IMG/VR virus record: IMGVR_UViG_3300031785_000009
Coordinates: 1 to 45,129 of that record
Length of the DNA: 45,129 nt
Direction: 5' to 3' (one strand)
From: a virus
The notes under the pieces are model-generated. The model was given only the letters and a program-made list of their open reading frames with translations, made no database searches and was not told the DNA's origin. Both the position numbers and the translations under genes were made by a program. Positions 32,899-41,637 of this stretch are shown here, piece after piece (positions within the stretch are counted from its first letter, which is position 1; the number at the start of each line of letters is the position of its first letter).

Positions 32899-33244
32899 GT
32901 CAGGTCTGGAGGAAAAGGTAGCAGACCTGTTGGTACAACTGGGCGTCGACTATGAATATGAGGAGACGTCCTATCCTTACACGATTGAACATAGCTATAC
33001 TCCTGACTTTGTGCTACCTAACAATGGAGTAATCCTAGAGGTCAAAGGGTATTGGGACCCACCATCTAGGCGTAAAATTAGACAAGTTATCAAGGACAAC
33101 CCAACAATAGATCTTCGCATGGTCTTTCAAGACCCCTACAAACGTATATCGAAGAAGTCCAAGACAACCTACGCAAAATGGTGCGAGCGTTACAGTATTA
33201 AATGGTGCGCTGCACATTGTATTCCAGTTGATTGGCTGAAATGA
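32888..33244 (+). CDS. Endonuclease I, Holliday-junction resolvase (gp3-like)
   Basis: 118 residues. T7 endonuclease I catalytic residues are visible: a helix Glu (E8 or E9), D40 in SYTPDF, then E51 and K53 in ILEVKGYW (the PD-ExK pattern). The enzyme resolves branched concatemers and, in T7, helps degrade host DNA. It is somewhat shorter than T7 (149). It overlaps SSB, and its TGA overlaps the primase-helicase ATG. Confidence 0.93.
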   Translation: MTFRSGLEEKVADLLVQLGVDYEYEETSYPYTIEHSYTPDFVLPNNGVILEVKGYWDPPSRRKIRQVIKDNPTIDLRMVFQDPYKRISKKSKTTYAKWCERYSIKWCAAHCIPVDWLK

Positions 33245-34806
33245 CAGCAGAGTTTATAAGACATGAGCCATGCGAAATGTGTGGTTCATCTGATGCTAAG
33301 GCAGTATACTCAGACGGAAATACATTTTGTTTTAGTTGCCACAACTTAACACGTGGCGAAGAAGAAGAAACAATTACCACCTTTACAAATGTGCCCCAAT
33401 TCAAAGGGTCAGCTCAACGACTCAACAAACGTAAGCTCAGTGAGAAAACTTGCGAGCACTACAAAATTTACAGAGACGGAGAACTTTTACGCTTCCCTTA
33501 TTTCAACAGCAACGGAGTTCTTCAAGGCTTCAAGACGAAAAATAAACTAAAAGAGTTTAAGTATGAAGGAACTAGCACTGACACTCTCTTTGGTCAGCAT
33601 CTCATTCCTTCTACCGGTAAATCAATTATTGTTTATGAAGGCGAACTGGATGCAGCCTCGGGATGGGAAGCCTACCCAAATTGGCCACACGTCTCGCTAC
33701 CACATGGCGCAGCGTCGGCAAAGAAAGACATTCAGAAACAACTACAGCTCTTCCAAGGTTACAAAGAAGTTATATTATTCTTTGACAAGGACGAGGCAGG
33801 GCGCAGAGCGACGGAACAAGTGGCTGCTCTCTTACCGTCAGGGACAGCTAAAATTGCTAATCTGGCAGACCCGTATAAAGATGCGAGTGATGCATTACAA
33901 GCCGGAGATACGGAAGCAATTAGAAAAGCAATATGGAATGCGGAGACTTACAGACCGGATGGAATCGTTGAGGGCAAATCATTATTAGAACTTGTTACCA
34001 ACCCATCACCACCTTGTGATTATGAATATCCTTTTGCAGGACTGCAACAGATGAGTCATGGCATACGGTTTGGAGAATTAGTTACTATCACGTCCGGGAC
34101 AGGGCAAGGTAAATCTACGTTCTGTCGGCAACTAGCTACACATCTACTGGAAACAGGAGAGAAGGTTGGCTACATTGCACTGGAGGAAAGTAACAGAAGA
34201 ACAGCACTAGGACTTATGTCGGTAGCTGCTGGTAAAGCATTACATCTTGGAGAACATACCAAGGACACACTACTAGAAGCATATGAGTATACGCTCAAAG
34301 GATGGGAACTCTACCTGTACGACCACTTTGGAAGTGCTGACCCTGATATTATTTATAGTCGTATTGAATACATGGCACTCGCTCTCGAGACTAAGATCAT
34401 CTTCTTAGATCATTTATCAATACTCATATCAGGACTAGATGGAGATGAGCGTAAAATGATTGACACTACTATGACTAAGCTACGAAGTTTAGTTGAACGT
34501 ACTGGCATCAGCTTATTCTTAGTGTCTCATTTGAGACGGACACAAACAGACAAGAACCACGAGGAAGGCGCAAGGGTTACACTTGGTCAACTACGCGGGT
34601 CGGCTGCAATTTCTCAGTTGAGCGATATGGTGTTAGGGTTAGAACGCGATCAGCAATCGCAAGATCAAGACCTTACTACATTACGCGTGTTGAAGAATCG
34701 TTACTCAGGTGAAGTCGGAGTGGCTTGTTCGTTACAATATGACAACAACACTTGTAAGTACAATGAAACTAAGAACGCAGTTTTCAATCCCAGCACAGAC
34801 TTCTGA
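33241..34806 (+). CDS. Primase-helicase (gp4-like)
   Basis: 521 residues from the ATG at 33241; a TTG nine bases upstream is in frame but the ATG gives the usual ATGA coupling. N-terminal zinc finger C11-x2-C14 and C30-x2-C33; TOPRIM motifs IVYEGELDAASG and FFDKDEAGRRA; helicase Walker A SGTGQGKST with K291; later IIFLDHLSIL (Walker B) and the DnaB-type SHLRR arm. This gives primer synthesis and 5'-3' unwinding at the fork, as in T7 gp4 (566 residues). Confidence 0.95.
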   Translation: MTAEFIRHEPCEMCGSSDAKAVYSDGNTFCFSCHNLTRGEEEETITTFTNVPQFKGSAQRLNKRKLSEKTCEHYKIYRDGELLRFPYFNSNGVLQGFKTKNKLKEFKYEGTSTDTLFGQHLIPSTGKSIIVYEGELDAASGWEAYPNWPHVSLPHGAASAKKDIQKQLQLFQGYKEVILFFDKDEAGRRATEQVAALLPSGTAKIANLADPYKDASDALQAGDTEAIRKAIWNAETYRPDGIVEGKSLLELVTNPSPPCDYEYPFAGLQQMSHGIRFGELVTITSGTGQGKSTFCRQLATHLLETGEKVGYIALEESNRRTALGLMSVAAGKALHLGEHTKDTLLEAYEYTLKGWELYLYDHFGSADPDIIYSRIEYMALALETKIIFLDHLSILISGLDGDERKMIDTTMTKLRSLVERTGISLFLVSHLRRTQTDKNHEEGARVTLGQLRGSAAISQLSDMVLGLERDQQSQDQDLTTLRVLKNRYSGEVGVACSLQYDNNTCKYNETKNAVFNPSTDF

Positions 34807-34903
34807 TTTGGATAGATTGATAAAACCAAACCCTCCTACTAAAGCAGCTAAAAAGCGTGCTAAGTTTAAGGACAAGACATACAAATCAAATGCTCGTATT
34901 TGA
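34763..34903 (+). CDS. Small basic protein between primase and polymerase, uncertain
   Basis: 46 residues in a frame that bridges the 83-base gap between primase-helicase and DNA polymerase, overlapping both. It is Lys-rich at the end (KPNPPTKAAKKRAKFKDKTY). Overlap with both flanks and the otherwise unused gap argue for a real small gene; composition alone does not prove it. Confidence 0.45.
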   Translation: MKLRTQFSIPAQTSDLDRLIKPNPPTKAAKKRAKFKDKTYKSNARI

Positions 34904-35408
34904 TATAGAAACAAATGGACTACTGAATGACGTATCTAAGATACATTGCATCGCAACTTTCGATACGGAAACGGAAACATCCTGTGTATTTAATCATAGG
35001 CGTGACCAGTCCGGTTCAATCAAAGATGGTATCACTCAAATTATGGAAAGCTCAAGCATTGCTGGGCATAACATTGTTGGTTACGATCTCCCCGTTATTC
35101 GGAAGCTCGGTAACAGCAGCGATTATACTGGTGATATTTATGATACTCTTATCCTGTCTAGGTTATACCACCCGAACCTAATGGAGATAGATAAGAAAAG
35201 ACAGTGGCGACACATGCCATTACAGTTATACGGTAGACATTCACTCGAAGCATATGGCTACAGATTAGGTGAGTACAAAGGAGACTTTGGTAAAACATCT
35301 GACTGGAAGGAGTGGAGTCAAGAAATGCAGGACTACATGGTCCAAGACGTAAAAGTAACAACTAAACTATGCGACCACTTTCGCCCCTACCTGACTGGTG
35401 CGCGTTAG
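34890..35408 (+). CDS. DNA polymerase, 3'-5' exonuclease part (first half of split gene)
   Basis: 172 residues. Exo I is LVFDIETNGLL (D5, E7), exo II includes AGHNIVGYDLP, exo III is YMVQDVKVT, all as in T7 gp5. An upstream in-frame Met at 34857 is possible but this start aligns with the T7 beginning. The frame stops at TAG shortly after exo III, while the polymerase domain continues in another frame from 35369, a 40-base overlap. Either the two halves are translated separately by coupling and act as a complex, or a -1 frameshift joins them, or the sequence has an error here. Confidence 0.85.
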   Translation: MLVFDIETNGLLNDVSKIHCIATFDTETETSCVFNHRRDQSGSIKDGITQIMESSSIAGHNIVGYDLPVIRKLGNSSDYTGDIYDTLILSRLYHPNLMEIDKKRQWRHMPLQLYGRHSLEAYGYRLGEYKGDFGKTSDWKEWSQEMQDYMVQDVKVTTKLCDHFRPYLTGAR

Positions 35409-36631
35409 AGCACAGAGTTCAGGACATACTTACTAAACAAGAAATACATGGATGGTATTTTGATGAACAAAAAGCTCAGCAACTTGAGTCATCTCTCCGA
35501 CGAGAGATGGAAGAAACTCAAGCAATACTTTGCGGACAATTCCCTTTCGTTGCAGGACCGTTGTTCACTCCTAAACGAGATAACTCAACACAGGGATACA
35601 GAGCGGGATGTGAAATACAACGAATAAAGGAGTTTAACCCAACATCGAGAGACCATATAGCATGGATTCTAACGACTCATTTGAATGTCAAACTGACCAA
35701 GACCACCACGACTGGGAAACCAATTATCGACGAGATTATATTGACGGAGATAGATATTCCCTTCTCGAGGTTATGTGCGAAATGTTTGACGATAAAGAAA
35801 AAGCTTGGGATGATATCAGAAGGCGTGAACGCATGGCGCAAGCTTGTTACGACGTCTAACCGAATACATCACCATTGCTCTGTGGCAACTAATACTTTTA
35901 GATGTGCACACAGAAACCCCAACCTTGGACAGGTACCAGCCGGTCCAGAGTTTAGAGAACTATTTACAGCCAGCCCCGGAAAGGTAATGGTAGGCGCAGA
36001 TTTAAGCGGAATCGAACTTCGCATGCTTGCCCATTATCTTGGCAGATACGATGGTGGTCGATACGCCGATATCCTACTTAACGATGACATTCATCAAGTT
36101 AACGCTGATAAAATAGGAATCACCCGTCGACAAGTCAAGACTGTTACATATGCATTCTTGTATGGAGCGGGAAATGAAAAAATAGGTATGAGTTATGATA
36201 ACTCTTTACAACCCAAGGAAGCCAGAAAAAAAGGACAAGAGATCAGAGAAGCTTACGTCTCTGCTATCGAAGGACTCGCCGACTTATTGGGAGCGGTTTC
36301 ACATAAGGCTACTCAGGGTCACATCATGGCATGTGACGGACGAAGGGTGCTGGTCGATTCACCGCACAAAGGACTGAACTATTTGCTTCAGTGCTCAGCC
36401 GGAGTTGTAGCAAAACGTTGGATGGTTATTGCCAACGATTTAGTCCAAGTAAAAGCTAGTCAACTGGCATTTGTACATGATGAACTACAGTATGAGTGTG
36501 AACAGGACTATGCTGACACTTTGATGGAAACCTTGGAAAATTCAGCAACATTAGCTGGACATTACTATAACTTGCGTTGTCCAATAGCTGCCGAAGCTAA
36601 AAAAGGCAAAACATGGGCTGACGTACATTAA
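35369..36631 (+). CDS. DNA polymerase, polymerase domain (second half of split gene)
   Basis: 420 residues. The region beginning LEHRVQDILTKQEIHGWYFD aligns with the T7 gp5 stretch IEHRAAWLLAKQERNGFPFD. Palm motif A is GADLSGIELRMLAHY (D211), the fingers helix is VTYAFLYGAGNEKIG, and motif C is FVHDELQ (D371-E372). The full family-A polymerase core is therefore present. ATG 35369 lies inside the exonuclease frame, giving the phage its own coupled start. The combined length (about 590) is shorter than T7 (704). An exonuclease gene follows four bases after the stop. Confidence 0.9.
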   Translation: MRPLSPLPDWCALEHRVQDILTKQEIHGWYFDEQKAQQLESSLRREMEETQAILCGQFPFVAGPLFTPKRDNSTQGYRAGCEIQRIKEFNPTSRDHIAWILTTHLNVKLTKTTTTGKPIIDEIILTEIDIPFSRLCAKCLTIKKKLGMISEGVNAWRKLVTTSNRIHHHCSVATNTFRCAHRNPNLGQVPAGPEFRELFTASPGKVMVGADLSGIELRMLAHYLGRYDGGRYADILLNDDIHQVNADKIGITRRQVKTVTYAFLYGAGNEKIGMSYDNSLQPKEARKKGQEIREAYVSAIEGLADLLGAVSHKATQGHIMACDGRRVLVDSPHKGLNYLLQCSAGVVAKRWMVIANDLVQVKASQLAFVHDELQYECEQDYADTLMETLENSATLAGHYYNLRCPIAAEAKKGKTWADVH

Positions 36632-36635
36632 ATTT

Positions 36636-37415
36636 ATGAAACTATTGATTGATTGCGACTACATTGTATATAAATGTTGTGCAGCAACCGAAACCGAAAT
36701 AGACTTTGGAGAAGACTTGATCGTTGTAACTTCTAACTTCACAGATGCATATAATTGTGTAAAGCGTGAATTAGAAAAAATACAAAGAGACTTAGGAGGG
36801 TTTGACGACCTAATTTTGTTTTTTACAAGTCCTAATAATTTTAGGAAAAAAATTTTGCCAGAATACAAGGGTCATAGACAGAGAAAAAAGCCCTGTGGAT
36901 TTAAGCGAGTTATAAATAACCTAAAAATAGAACACAAAGTTATTTTAAAAGATACACTTGAGGCAGATGATTCTCTTGGTATCTACGCTACGAAGTTCCC
37001 CGGTAATATTATCGTGTCTCCTGACAAGGACATGAGACAGATTCCCGGAAAATTATATGACTTCAATGAAACAGTTGACATCACACCTGAAGACGGTGCT
37101 CGTTGGCATCTAATACAAACCTTAGCCGGTGATAACACAGATGGCTACGCAGGCGTCCCCGGTATAGGGGTCAAGAAAGCCATGAAGATCTTTGAAGAAG
37201 AAGGATATAGCTGGAAGACAGTGGTAAAAACTTTTGAAGAGAAGGACATGACTGAAGAAGATGCGCTAGTTAACGCAAGACTTGCACGTATATTAACTGT
37301 TGATGATTATGACTCAGAAAAAAAAGAACCAATCCTTTGGACTCCCGGAGCCGACTATAGAGTTGACGATGCAACAGGAGTTAGACCTGAGACAGATAGA
37401 GATACAAATAAATAA
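36636..37415 (+). CDS. 5'-3' exonuclease (gp6-like)
   Basis: 259 residues. FEN-like features: LLIDCDYIVYKCC at the N-terminus, PEYKGHRQRKKP in the arch region, DTLEADDSLG, VSPDKDMRQIPG and the helix-hairpin-helix AGDNTDGYAGVPGIGVKKA. In T7, gp6 removes primers and recycles host nucleotides. Its end overlaps a small gene by 47 bases. Confidence 0.92.
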   Translation: MKLLIDCDYIVYKCCAATETEIDFGEDLIVVTSNFTDAYNCVKRELEKIQRDLGGFDDLILFFTSPNNFRKKILPEYKGHRQRKKPCGFKRVINNLKIEHKVILKDTLEADDSLGIYATKFPGNIIVSPDKDMRQIPGKLYDFNETVDITPEDGARWHLIQTLAGDNTDGYAGVPGIGVKKAMKIFEEEGYSWKTVVKTFEEKDMTEEDALVNARLARILTVDDYDSEKKEPILWTPGADYRVDDATGVRPETDRDTNK

Positions 37416-37539
37416 ACCAGAAGCAAGGAAGGAAGATATAATTATTGTTTTTATGGCTTTACAGCATCAAAACTTTGTACTACAAAATTGTTTACACAAA
37501 TTACTACAGAAATGGCAGGAAAAACACCCAATCGAATAG
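37369..37539 (+). CDS. Small protein between exonuclease and RNR, unknown
   Basis: 56 residues, helical (DLRQIEIQINKPEARKEDII, then MALQHQNFVLQNCLHKLLQK). It overlaps the exonuclease end and the RNR start. The amphipathic pattern suggests a coiled or bundled helix. The start at 37369 is the in-frame ATG nearest to a helical beginning; a longer form from 37300 would run deep into the exonuclease. Confidence 0.62.
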   Translation: MQQELDLRQIEIQINKPEARKEDIIIVFMALQHQNFVLQNCLHKLLQKWQEKHPIE

Positions 37540-38915
37540 CTAGGACAGGTCGAGTCCAAGCATGGATAGACAATCCCACCAATCGTCTGCCAGTATCATG
37601 TACGATATTCAACGTCGACGATAGTATGGAGGGACCAAATGGCATCGAAGCAAGCTGGCGTTTTGTTAGCCATGCTCTACGCTTTGGAGCAGGAGTCGCA
37701 GTCCACTTGTCGGACCTTAGACCAAAAGGAACAAAAACAAATAAGGGACCTGATACGCTTGTTGCAAGCGGACCAGTCTCATTCGCAAAAATCTACTCAA
37801 CATTAAATGAAATTCTTAGGCGCGGGGGGACGTACCGGAATGGCGCTTGCGTTCTCCATCTTGATATTACACATCCCGATATTCTTGATTATGTCAACGT
37901 TAATAGGTCGGAACTTCCGTGGGTCAAAAGATGTGTTGACCTCACCAGAGAACAGTGGACTAATACAGAAACTGGAACAAAGGAAGCAATCCTACGAGGA
38001 ATTGCAAAAGGAGATATTTGGCTCAACAAAATAAAACATGACAGAAATGGAAAACGAATCAGGAGCAACGTCTGCCTTGAGGTTTATTTGCCCTCACGCG
38101 GAACTTGCCTCTTACAACATATCAATCTCTCAGCCTGTCTTATCGGCGACTTACGACCAAGTTTCCGTGAAGGCATGCAAGAGTTGTGCACTCTCCATGG
38201 TAAGACAGGTGTTGGAGAATCTGGAGAATATTTAGAACCAGAGTTTGACAGACAGGTTGGACTAGGAATGCTTGGCTTAGCCAACTTCTTAGCTAACAAT
38301 AGAATTAGCTATGCCGAGTTTGGTAAGGCGCTTGAGGCAACAAATAATGCCGAGCCTTACGAAGGTTACGCAGGATTAGCAGCACGCGAGCTCTTCCTCG
38401 GCATACAAGAAGCTGCTAACATAGCAAGAGAGAACAAGATGGAACGGGCATTTGCTATAGCCCCAACTGCTAGTTGTTCTTATAGAAGTAGAGACATACA
38501 TGGATTTACTGCTACACCTGAGATAGCACCACCTATTGCACGTACTGTTGATAGGGACTCAGGAGAGTTTGGTGTCGAAACAGTAGAATATGGCAACGTC
38601 GAGATCGCATCCGAAGTAGGATGGGAGAGTTATAAATTAGTAGCAGATCAGATAATGATTATGCTTGACAGAACAGGATTGCTTCATGGCTATAGCTTCA
38701 ACAGTTGGAGCGACATGGTGACTTACGATGAGGCATTTATAGAAGAGTGGCTTGATAGTCCACAAACTTCTCTCTATTATAGTTTGCAAGTTATGGGAGA
38801 TACACAGGATAAGACAGATGCTTACGCAGCACTGGACGACACTGCTGTTGATGACTACCTAGCAAGTATAATGAGTAACAAACCAGACGAAATTTCTTGT
38901 GATTGTCAACAATGA
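37488..38915 (+). CDS. Ribonucleotide reductase alpha subunit, short class I-like
   Basis: 475 residues, reducing ribonucleotides to dNTPs. The catalytic set is complete: C38 in NRLPVSC and C207 in RGTC (redox pair), and N194-x-C196-x-E198 in SNVCLEVY (thiyl and acid/base residues). The consecutive Tyr pair Y430-Y431 in TSLYYSLQ matches the class I radical-transfer dyad (E. coli Y730/Y731). The C-terminus ends CDCQQ, a likely reducible Cys pair. An ATP-cone and most of the N-terminal domain of classical enzymes are absent. The start may be 37488 or 37512. The beta subunit follows with an ATGA overlap. Confidence 0.9.
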   Translation: MFTQITTEMAGKTPNRIARTGRVQAWIDNPTNRLPVSCTIFNVDDSMEGPNGIEASWRFVSHALRFGAGVAVHLSDLRPKGTKTNKGPDTLVASGPVSFAKIYSTLNEILRRGGTYRNGACVLHLDITHPDILDYVNVNRSELPWVKRCVDLTREQWTNTETGTKEAILRGIAKGDIWLNKIKHDRNGKRIRSNVCLEVYLPSRGTCLLQHINLSACLIGDLRPSFREGMQELCTLHGKTGVGESGEYLEPEFDRQVGLGMLGLANFLANNRISYAEFGKALEATNNAEPYEGYAGLAARELFLGIQEAANIARENKMERAFAIAPTASCSYRSRDIHGFTATPEIAPPIARTVDRDSGEFGVETVEYGNVEIASEVGWESYKLVADQIMIMLDRTGLLHGYSFNSWSDMVTYDEAFIEEWLDSPQTSLYYSLQVMGDTQDKTDAYAALDDTAVDDYLASIMSNKPDEISCDCQQ

Positions 38916-39625
38916 ATCCATATATAAAATTATTGTCCCGTAAAAGAACGTGGACACCAGTACAAACATCTAAAGGAAAACTAAAAGAAGGTGCAGAAGA
39001 AACCATCTACCGTGCTCTTGCAATACGCCATATGGAGTTACCAGTTGGCGAGTTCATTACAGACGCACTTGATAAAGAAGTTCCCGACACTGCTAGAGCA
39101 CTTCTAGAGTCGAACGTAAAAGACGAGATCAAACATGACCTCGCTCTTGGATACATCACCAACGCACTAGGCGTAGATGATAAAGCCGAAGCCGAAGCAT
39201 TGCGCTTACGTGCAGCGTGGGAACAACATCCAGACCACACAATTTGTAAGGCGTTAGTAGCAGAGAGAGCAATCTTTTTTGTATTACTACCGTTCTTTAG
39301 ATTCTGTGGAGACGCAGGACTACGTACAGTATCAGCAGACATCTCCAGAGATGAGCAAGTACACGTAGCAACTAACAGTTTAGTATGTACAGAGTTAGGA
39401 TTAAAACCTAGTAAATCTCTTGACATGCTACGTAAGGCTACAATAAACTGGGTCATGGAACCACTTGGTAAAAGTGCCGACAGATATTTGGACAAAAAAT
39501 TTTGGCTCGATGCTAGTGACAGACTAATGTACGAAGGCAAAGCGCCAGAATTCCAACAAACCAAGGCAGCTAGAATGCCTGCATTTTTTGAACACTCGAA
39601 TGTCAATCTCCCTCAATACTCTTAA
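38912..39625 (+). CDS. Ribonucleotide reductase beta-like subunit, Tyr-less
   Basis: 237 residues, all-helical. Two ExxH motifs (E72-x2-H75 in DEIKHD, E148-x2-H151 in RDEQVHV) with E42 and E118 (VAERAIFF) give the six-ligand pattern of a ferritin-like R2 dimetal site. The residue four after H75, where class Ia/Ib proteins carry the radical Tyr, is L79. The ATG at 38912 overlaps the alpha stop. Cyanopodovirus RNRs long called class II have been reassigned to class I on the basis of such a gene, and this genome fits that view. The metal used cannot be told from sequence. Confidence 0.82.
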   Translation: MNPYIKLLSRKRTWTPVQTSKGKLKEGAEETIYRALAIRHMELPVGEFITDALDKEVPDTARALLESNVKDEIKHDLALGYITNALGVDDKAEAEALRLRAAWEQHPDHTICKALVAERAIFFVLLPFFRFCGDAGLRTVSADISRDEQVHVATNSLVCTELGLKPSKSLDMLRKATINWVMEPLGKSADRYLDKKFWLDASDRLMYEGKAPEFQQTKAARMPAFFEHSNVNLPQYS

Positions 39626-39785
39626 GCTACATAACGATAGACTTAATGAGTTAATACAGAAGTTAGAAGACAACTTCGGGTGGAAACCTATTCACCCAAA
39701 AGAACCAATCGAATCAATCATGTACAGAGCTGGACAAGCGAGTGTGATTGACTACATTAAATCAATAGAAGACGAGGAAATTTAA
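39600..39785 (+). CDS. Small protein after RNR, unknown
   Basis: 61 residues from the ATG at 39600, overlapping the beta subunit end by 26 bases. It is helical (LKLHNDRLNELIQKLEDNFG) and ends acidic. The PKEPIESIMYRAGQASVIDY segment looks conserved-like, but I cannot name a family. Confidence 0.68.
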   Translation: MSISLNTLKLHNDRLNELIQKLEDNFGWKPIHPKEPIESIMYRAGQASVIDYIKSIEDEEI

Positions 39786-39787
39786 TT

Positions 39788-40042
39788 ATGTGTCTAGGAT
39801 CAGGAACACCATCCACACCACCACCAGCTCCATTACCACCACCACCCCCAGTGCCACCAGCACCTCCAGCACCTCTACCAACTCCTGAGCCAGTAGAGAA
39901 AACAGTGAACCCACAGGTAAAGAGAGCTAAATCTAAGAAAGCTCAAGGTGAATTTGCTTCAGGCACTTCACAACTTAGAGTACCTCTTGGCTCAAATGTA
40001 AATACCGGAGGATCTTCCCAGTCTGGAGGAATTAATAAATGA
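39788..40042 (+). CDS. Pro-rich virion-associated protein before portal
   Basis: 84 residues. An MCLGSGT start is followed by a long polyproline run (about residues 10-35), then a Lys-rich segment and a Gly/Ser-rich end. The gene abuts the portal with a four-base overlap. Short Cys/Pro-rich proteins in this place occur in many podoviruses and are tail or head structural accessories (compare T7 gp6.7 and gp7.3 by position). The exact role is unknown. The start lies in a TTAATTATG context. Confidence 0.7.
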   Translation: MCLGSGTPSTPPPAPLPPPPPVPPAPPAPLPTPEPVEKTVNPQVKRAKSKKAQGEFASGTSQLRVPLGSNVNTGGSSQSGGINK

Positions 40043-41637
40043 TAACAGCACGTGAGAGATATGAACAATTAGCTACAAGTCGTAGAGAATTTCTAGACAA
40101 AGGAGTTGAGTGTTCTGAACTTACGTTGCCTTATCTTATTCAAGACGATCTATCGTCTAGACCAAACCACGAATCTTTGAAAGTACCATGGCAAAGCATA
40201 GGTAGTAAGTGTGTAGTCACTCTTGCAGCAAAACTTATGCTTGCTATTCTTCCTCCCCAAACTAGCTTCTTTAAGTTACAACTACGAGAAGATAAATTGG
40301 GTCAGGAATTTACGCCAGAGGTAAAAGGAGAATTAGATCTATCCTTCTCCAAGATGGAGAGAATGATAATGGAATACATCGCAGCCTCAAATGACAGAGT
40401 AACTATTCATCAAGCACTCAAGCATTTGATCGTTAGCGGTAACGCCCTTATATTTATGGGTAAAGATGGTCTAAAAAATTATCCGCTTTCAAGATACGTT
40501 GTTTCTCGCGATGGGAACGGCAACGTTTTAGAGATAGTTACAAAAGAACTAATTAATAAAAAGACGATGGATATTGATATCCCGGATTCATCGGAAAAAC
40601 AAGGGATAGTAGATGAGACATACTCTACGGACAAGGATGACATAGAAGTATACACACATGTCAAATTAATTGATGGTAGGTGGGTATGGTATCAGGAAGC
40701 ATTCGACAAGATTATTCCCGGTAGCCGTAGTACTGCACCTAAGAATGCAAGTCCGTGGTTAGTGCTCAGGTTTAATTCAGTTGACGGAGAAGACTATGGC
40801 AGAGGCAGAGTCGAGGAGTTCCTCGGAGACCTTAAGACAGTTGAGGGATTATCTCAAGCGCTTGTTGAAGGCGCGGCAGCAGCCTCGAAAGTAATCTTTT
40901 TAGTTAGCCCATCATCCACAACTAAACCACAGACTATTGCTAAGGCTGGCAATGGTGCCATTGTATCTGGACGTGCAGAAGACGTACAGGTAGTACAAGT
41001 GGGCAAAACAGCCGATTTCTCTACTGCTGCAAACATGGCTAATCAGATAGAGAGAAGATTACTCGAAGCATTCTTAGTGATGAATATAAGACAAGCTGAA
41101 CGAGTAACAGCAGAGGAGGTACGACTCACTCAATTAGAACTTGAACAACAGCTAGGTGGTATATTTAGTTTGTTAACTATTGAGTTTCTAATACCTTATT
41201 TAAATCGTACACTCTTAGTTCTACAACGTAATAATGAAATACCTAAACTACCTAAAGATATAGTCAGACCTACAATCGTAGCTGGTATAAATGCTTTAGG
41301 TAGAGGACAAGATAGAGAATCATTAACACAATTTATTGGTACCATTGCACAAACTCTTGGACCAGAAGCATTGATGAAGTTTGTAGAACCATTAGAAGCA
41401 ATCAAGAGACTAGCAGCAGCTCAAGGTATAGATGTACTGAATCTTATCAAGACTCAGGAACAGATAGACCAAGAGATGCAAGCTATGCAACAAGCACAAG
41501 CACAACAATCTTTAGTGCAACAAGCTGGTAAGTTTGCTGGCACTCCTCTTATGGATCCTTCTAAGAATCCAGCAATGGGAATGGCTATGGAAGCAGGCAT
41601 GGCAGCAGATCTTGAACAACCACCTACTGACGAATAA
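40039..41637 (+). CDS. Portal (head-tail connector) protein (gp8-like)
   Basis: 532 residues, like T7 gp8 (536). The opening ARERYEQLATSRREFLDKGV, then VPWQSIGSKCVVTLAAKL and MLAILPPQTSFFKL, the central GRGRVEEFLGDLKTVEGLSQ and AERVTAEEVRLTQLELEQQL are typical of podovirus portals. The dodecameric ring is the gate for packaging and nucleates the prohead with the scaffold. The C-terminus is Gln/Ala-rich. It is coupled to the scaffold gene by TAATG. Confidence 0.95.
   Translation: MITARERYEQLATSRREFLDKGVECSELTLPYLIQDDLSSRPNHESLKVPWQSIGSKCVVTLAAKLMLAILPPQTSFFKLQLREDKLGQEFTPEVKGELDLSFSKMERMIMEYIAASNDRVTIHQALKHLIVSGNALIFMGKDGLKNYPLSRYVVSRDGNGNVLEIVTKELINKKTMDIDIPDSSEKQGIVDETYSTDKDDIEVYTHVKLIDGRWVWYQEAFDKIIPGSRSTAPKNASPWLVLRFNSVDGEDYGRGRVEEFLGDLKTVEGLSQALVEGAAAASKVIFLVSPSSTTKPQTIAKAGNGAIVSGRAEDVQVVQVGKTADFSTAANMANQIERRLLEAFLVMNIRQAERVTAEEVRLTQLELEQQLGGIFSLLTIEFLIPYLNRTLLVLQRNNEIPKLPKDIVRPTIVAGINALGRGQDRESLTQFIGTIAQTLGPEALMKFVEPLEAIKRLAAAQGIDVLNLIKTQEQIDQEMQAMQQAQAQQSLVQQAGKFAGTPLMDPSKNPAMGMAMEAGMAADLEQPPTDE

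Noticed and set aside
35662-35859. Acidic 65-residue frame inside the DNA polymerase gene
   Set aside because: The polymerase frame aligns well with T7 gp5 through this interval. Overprinting is possible but has no start signal or other support.
39007-39606. 199-residue reading frame on the - strand
   Set aside because: Lies fully opposite the RNR beta gene, is Ser/Ala-rich as expected from antisense codon bias, and has no partner genes on that strand.
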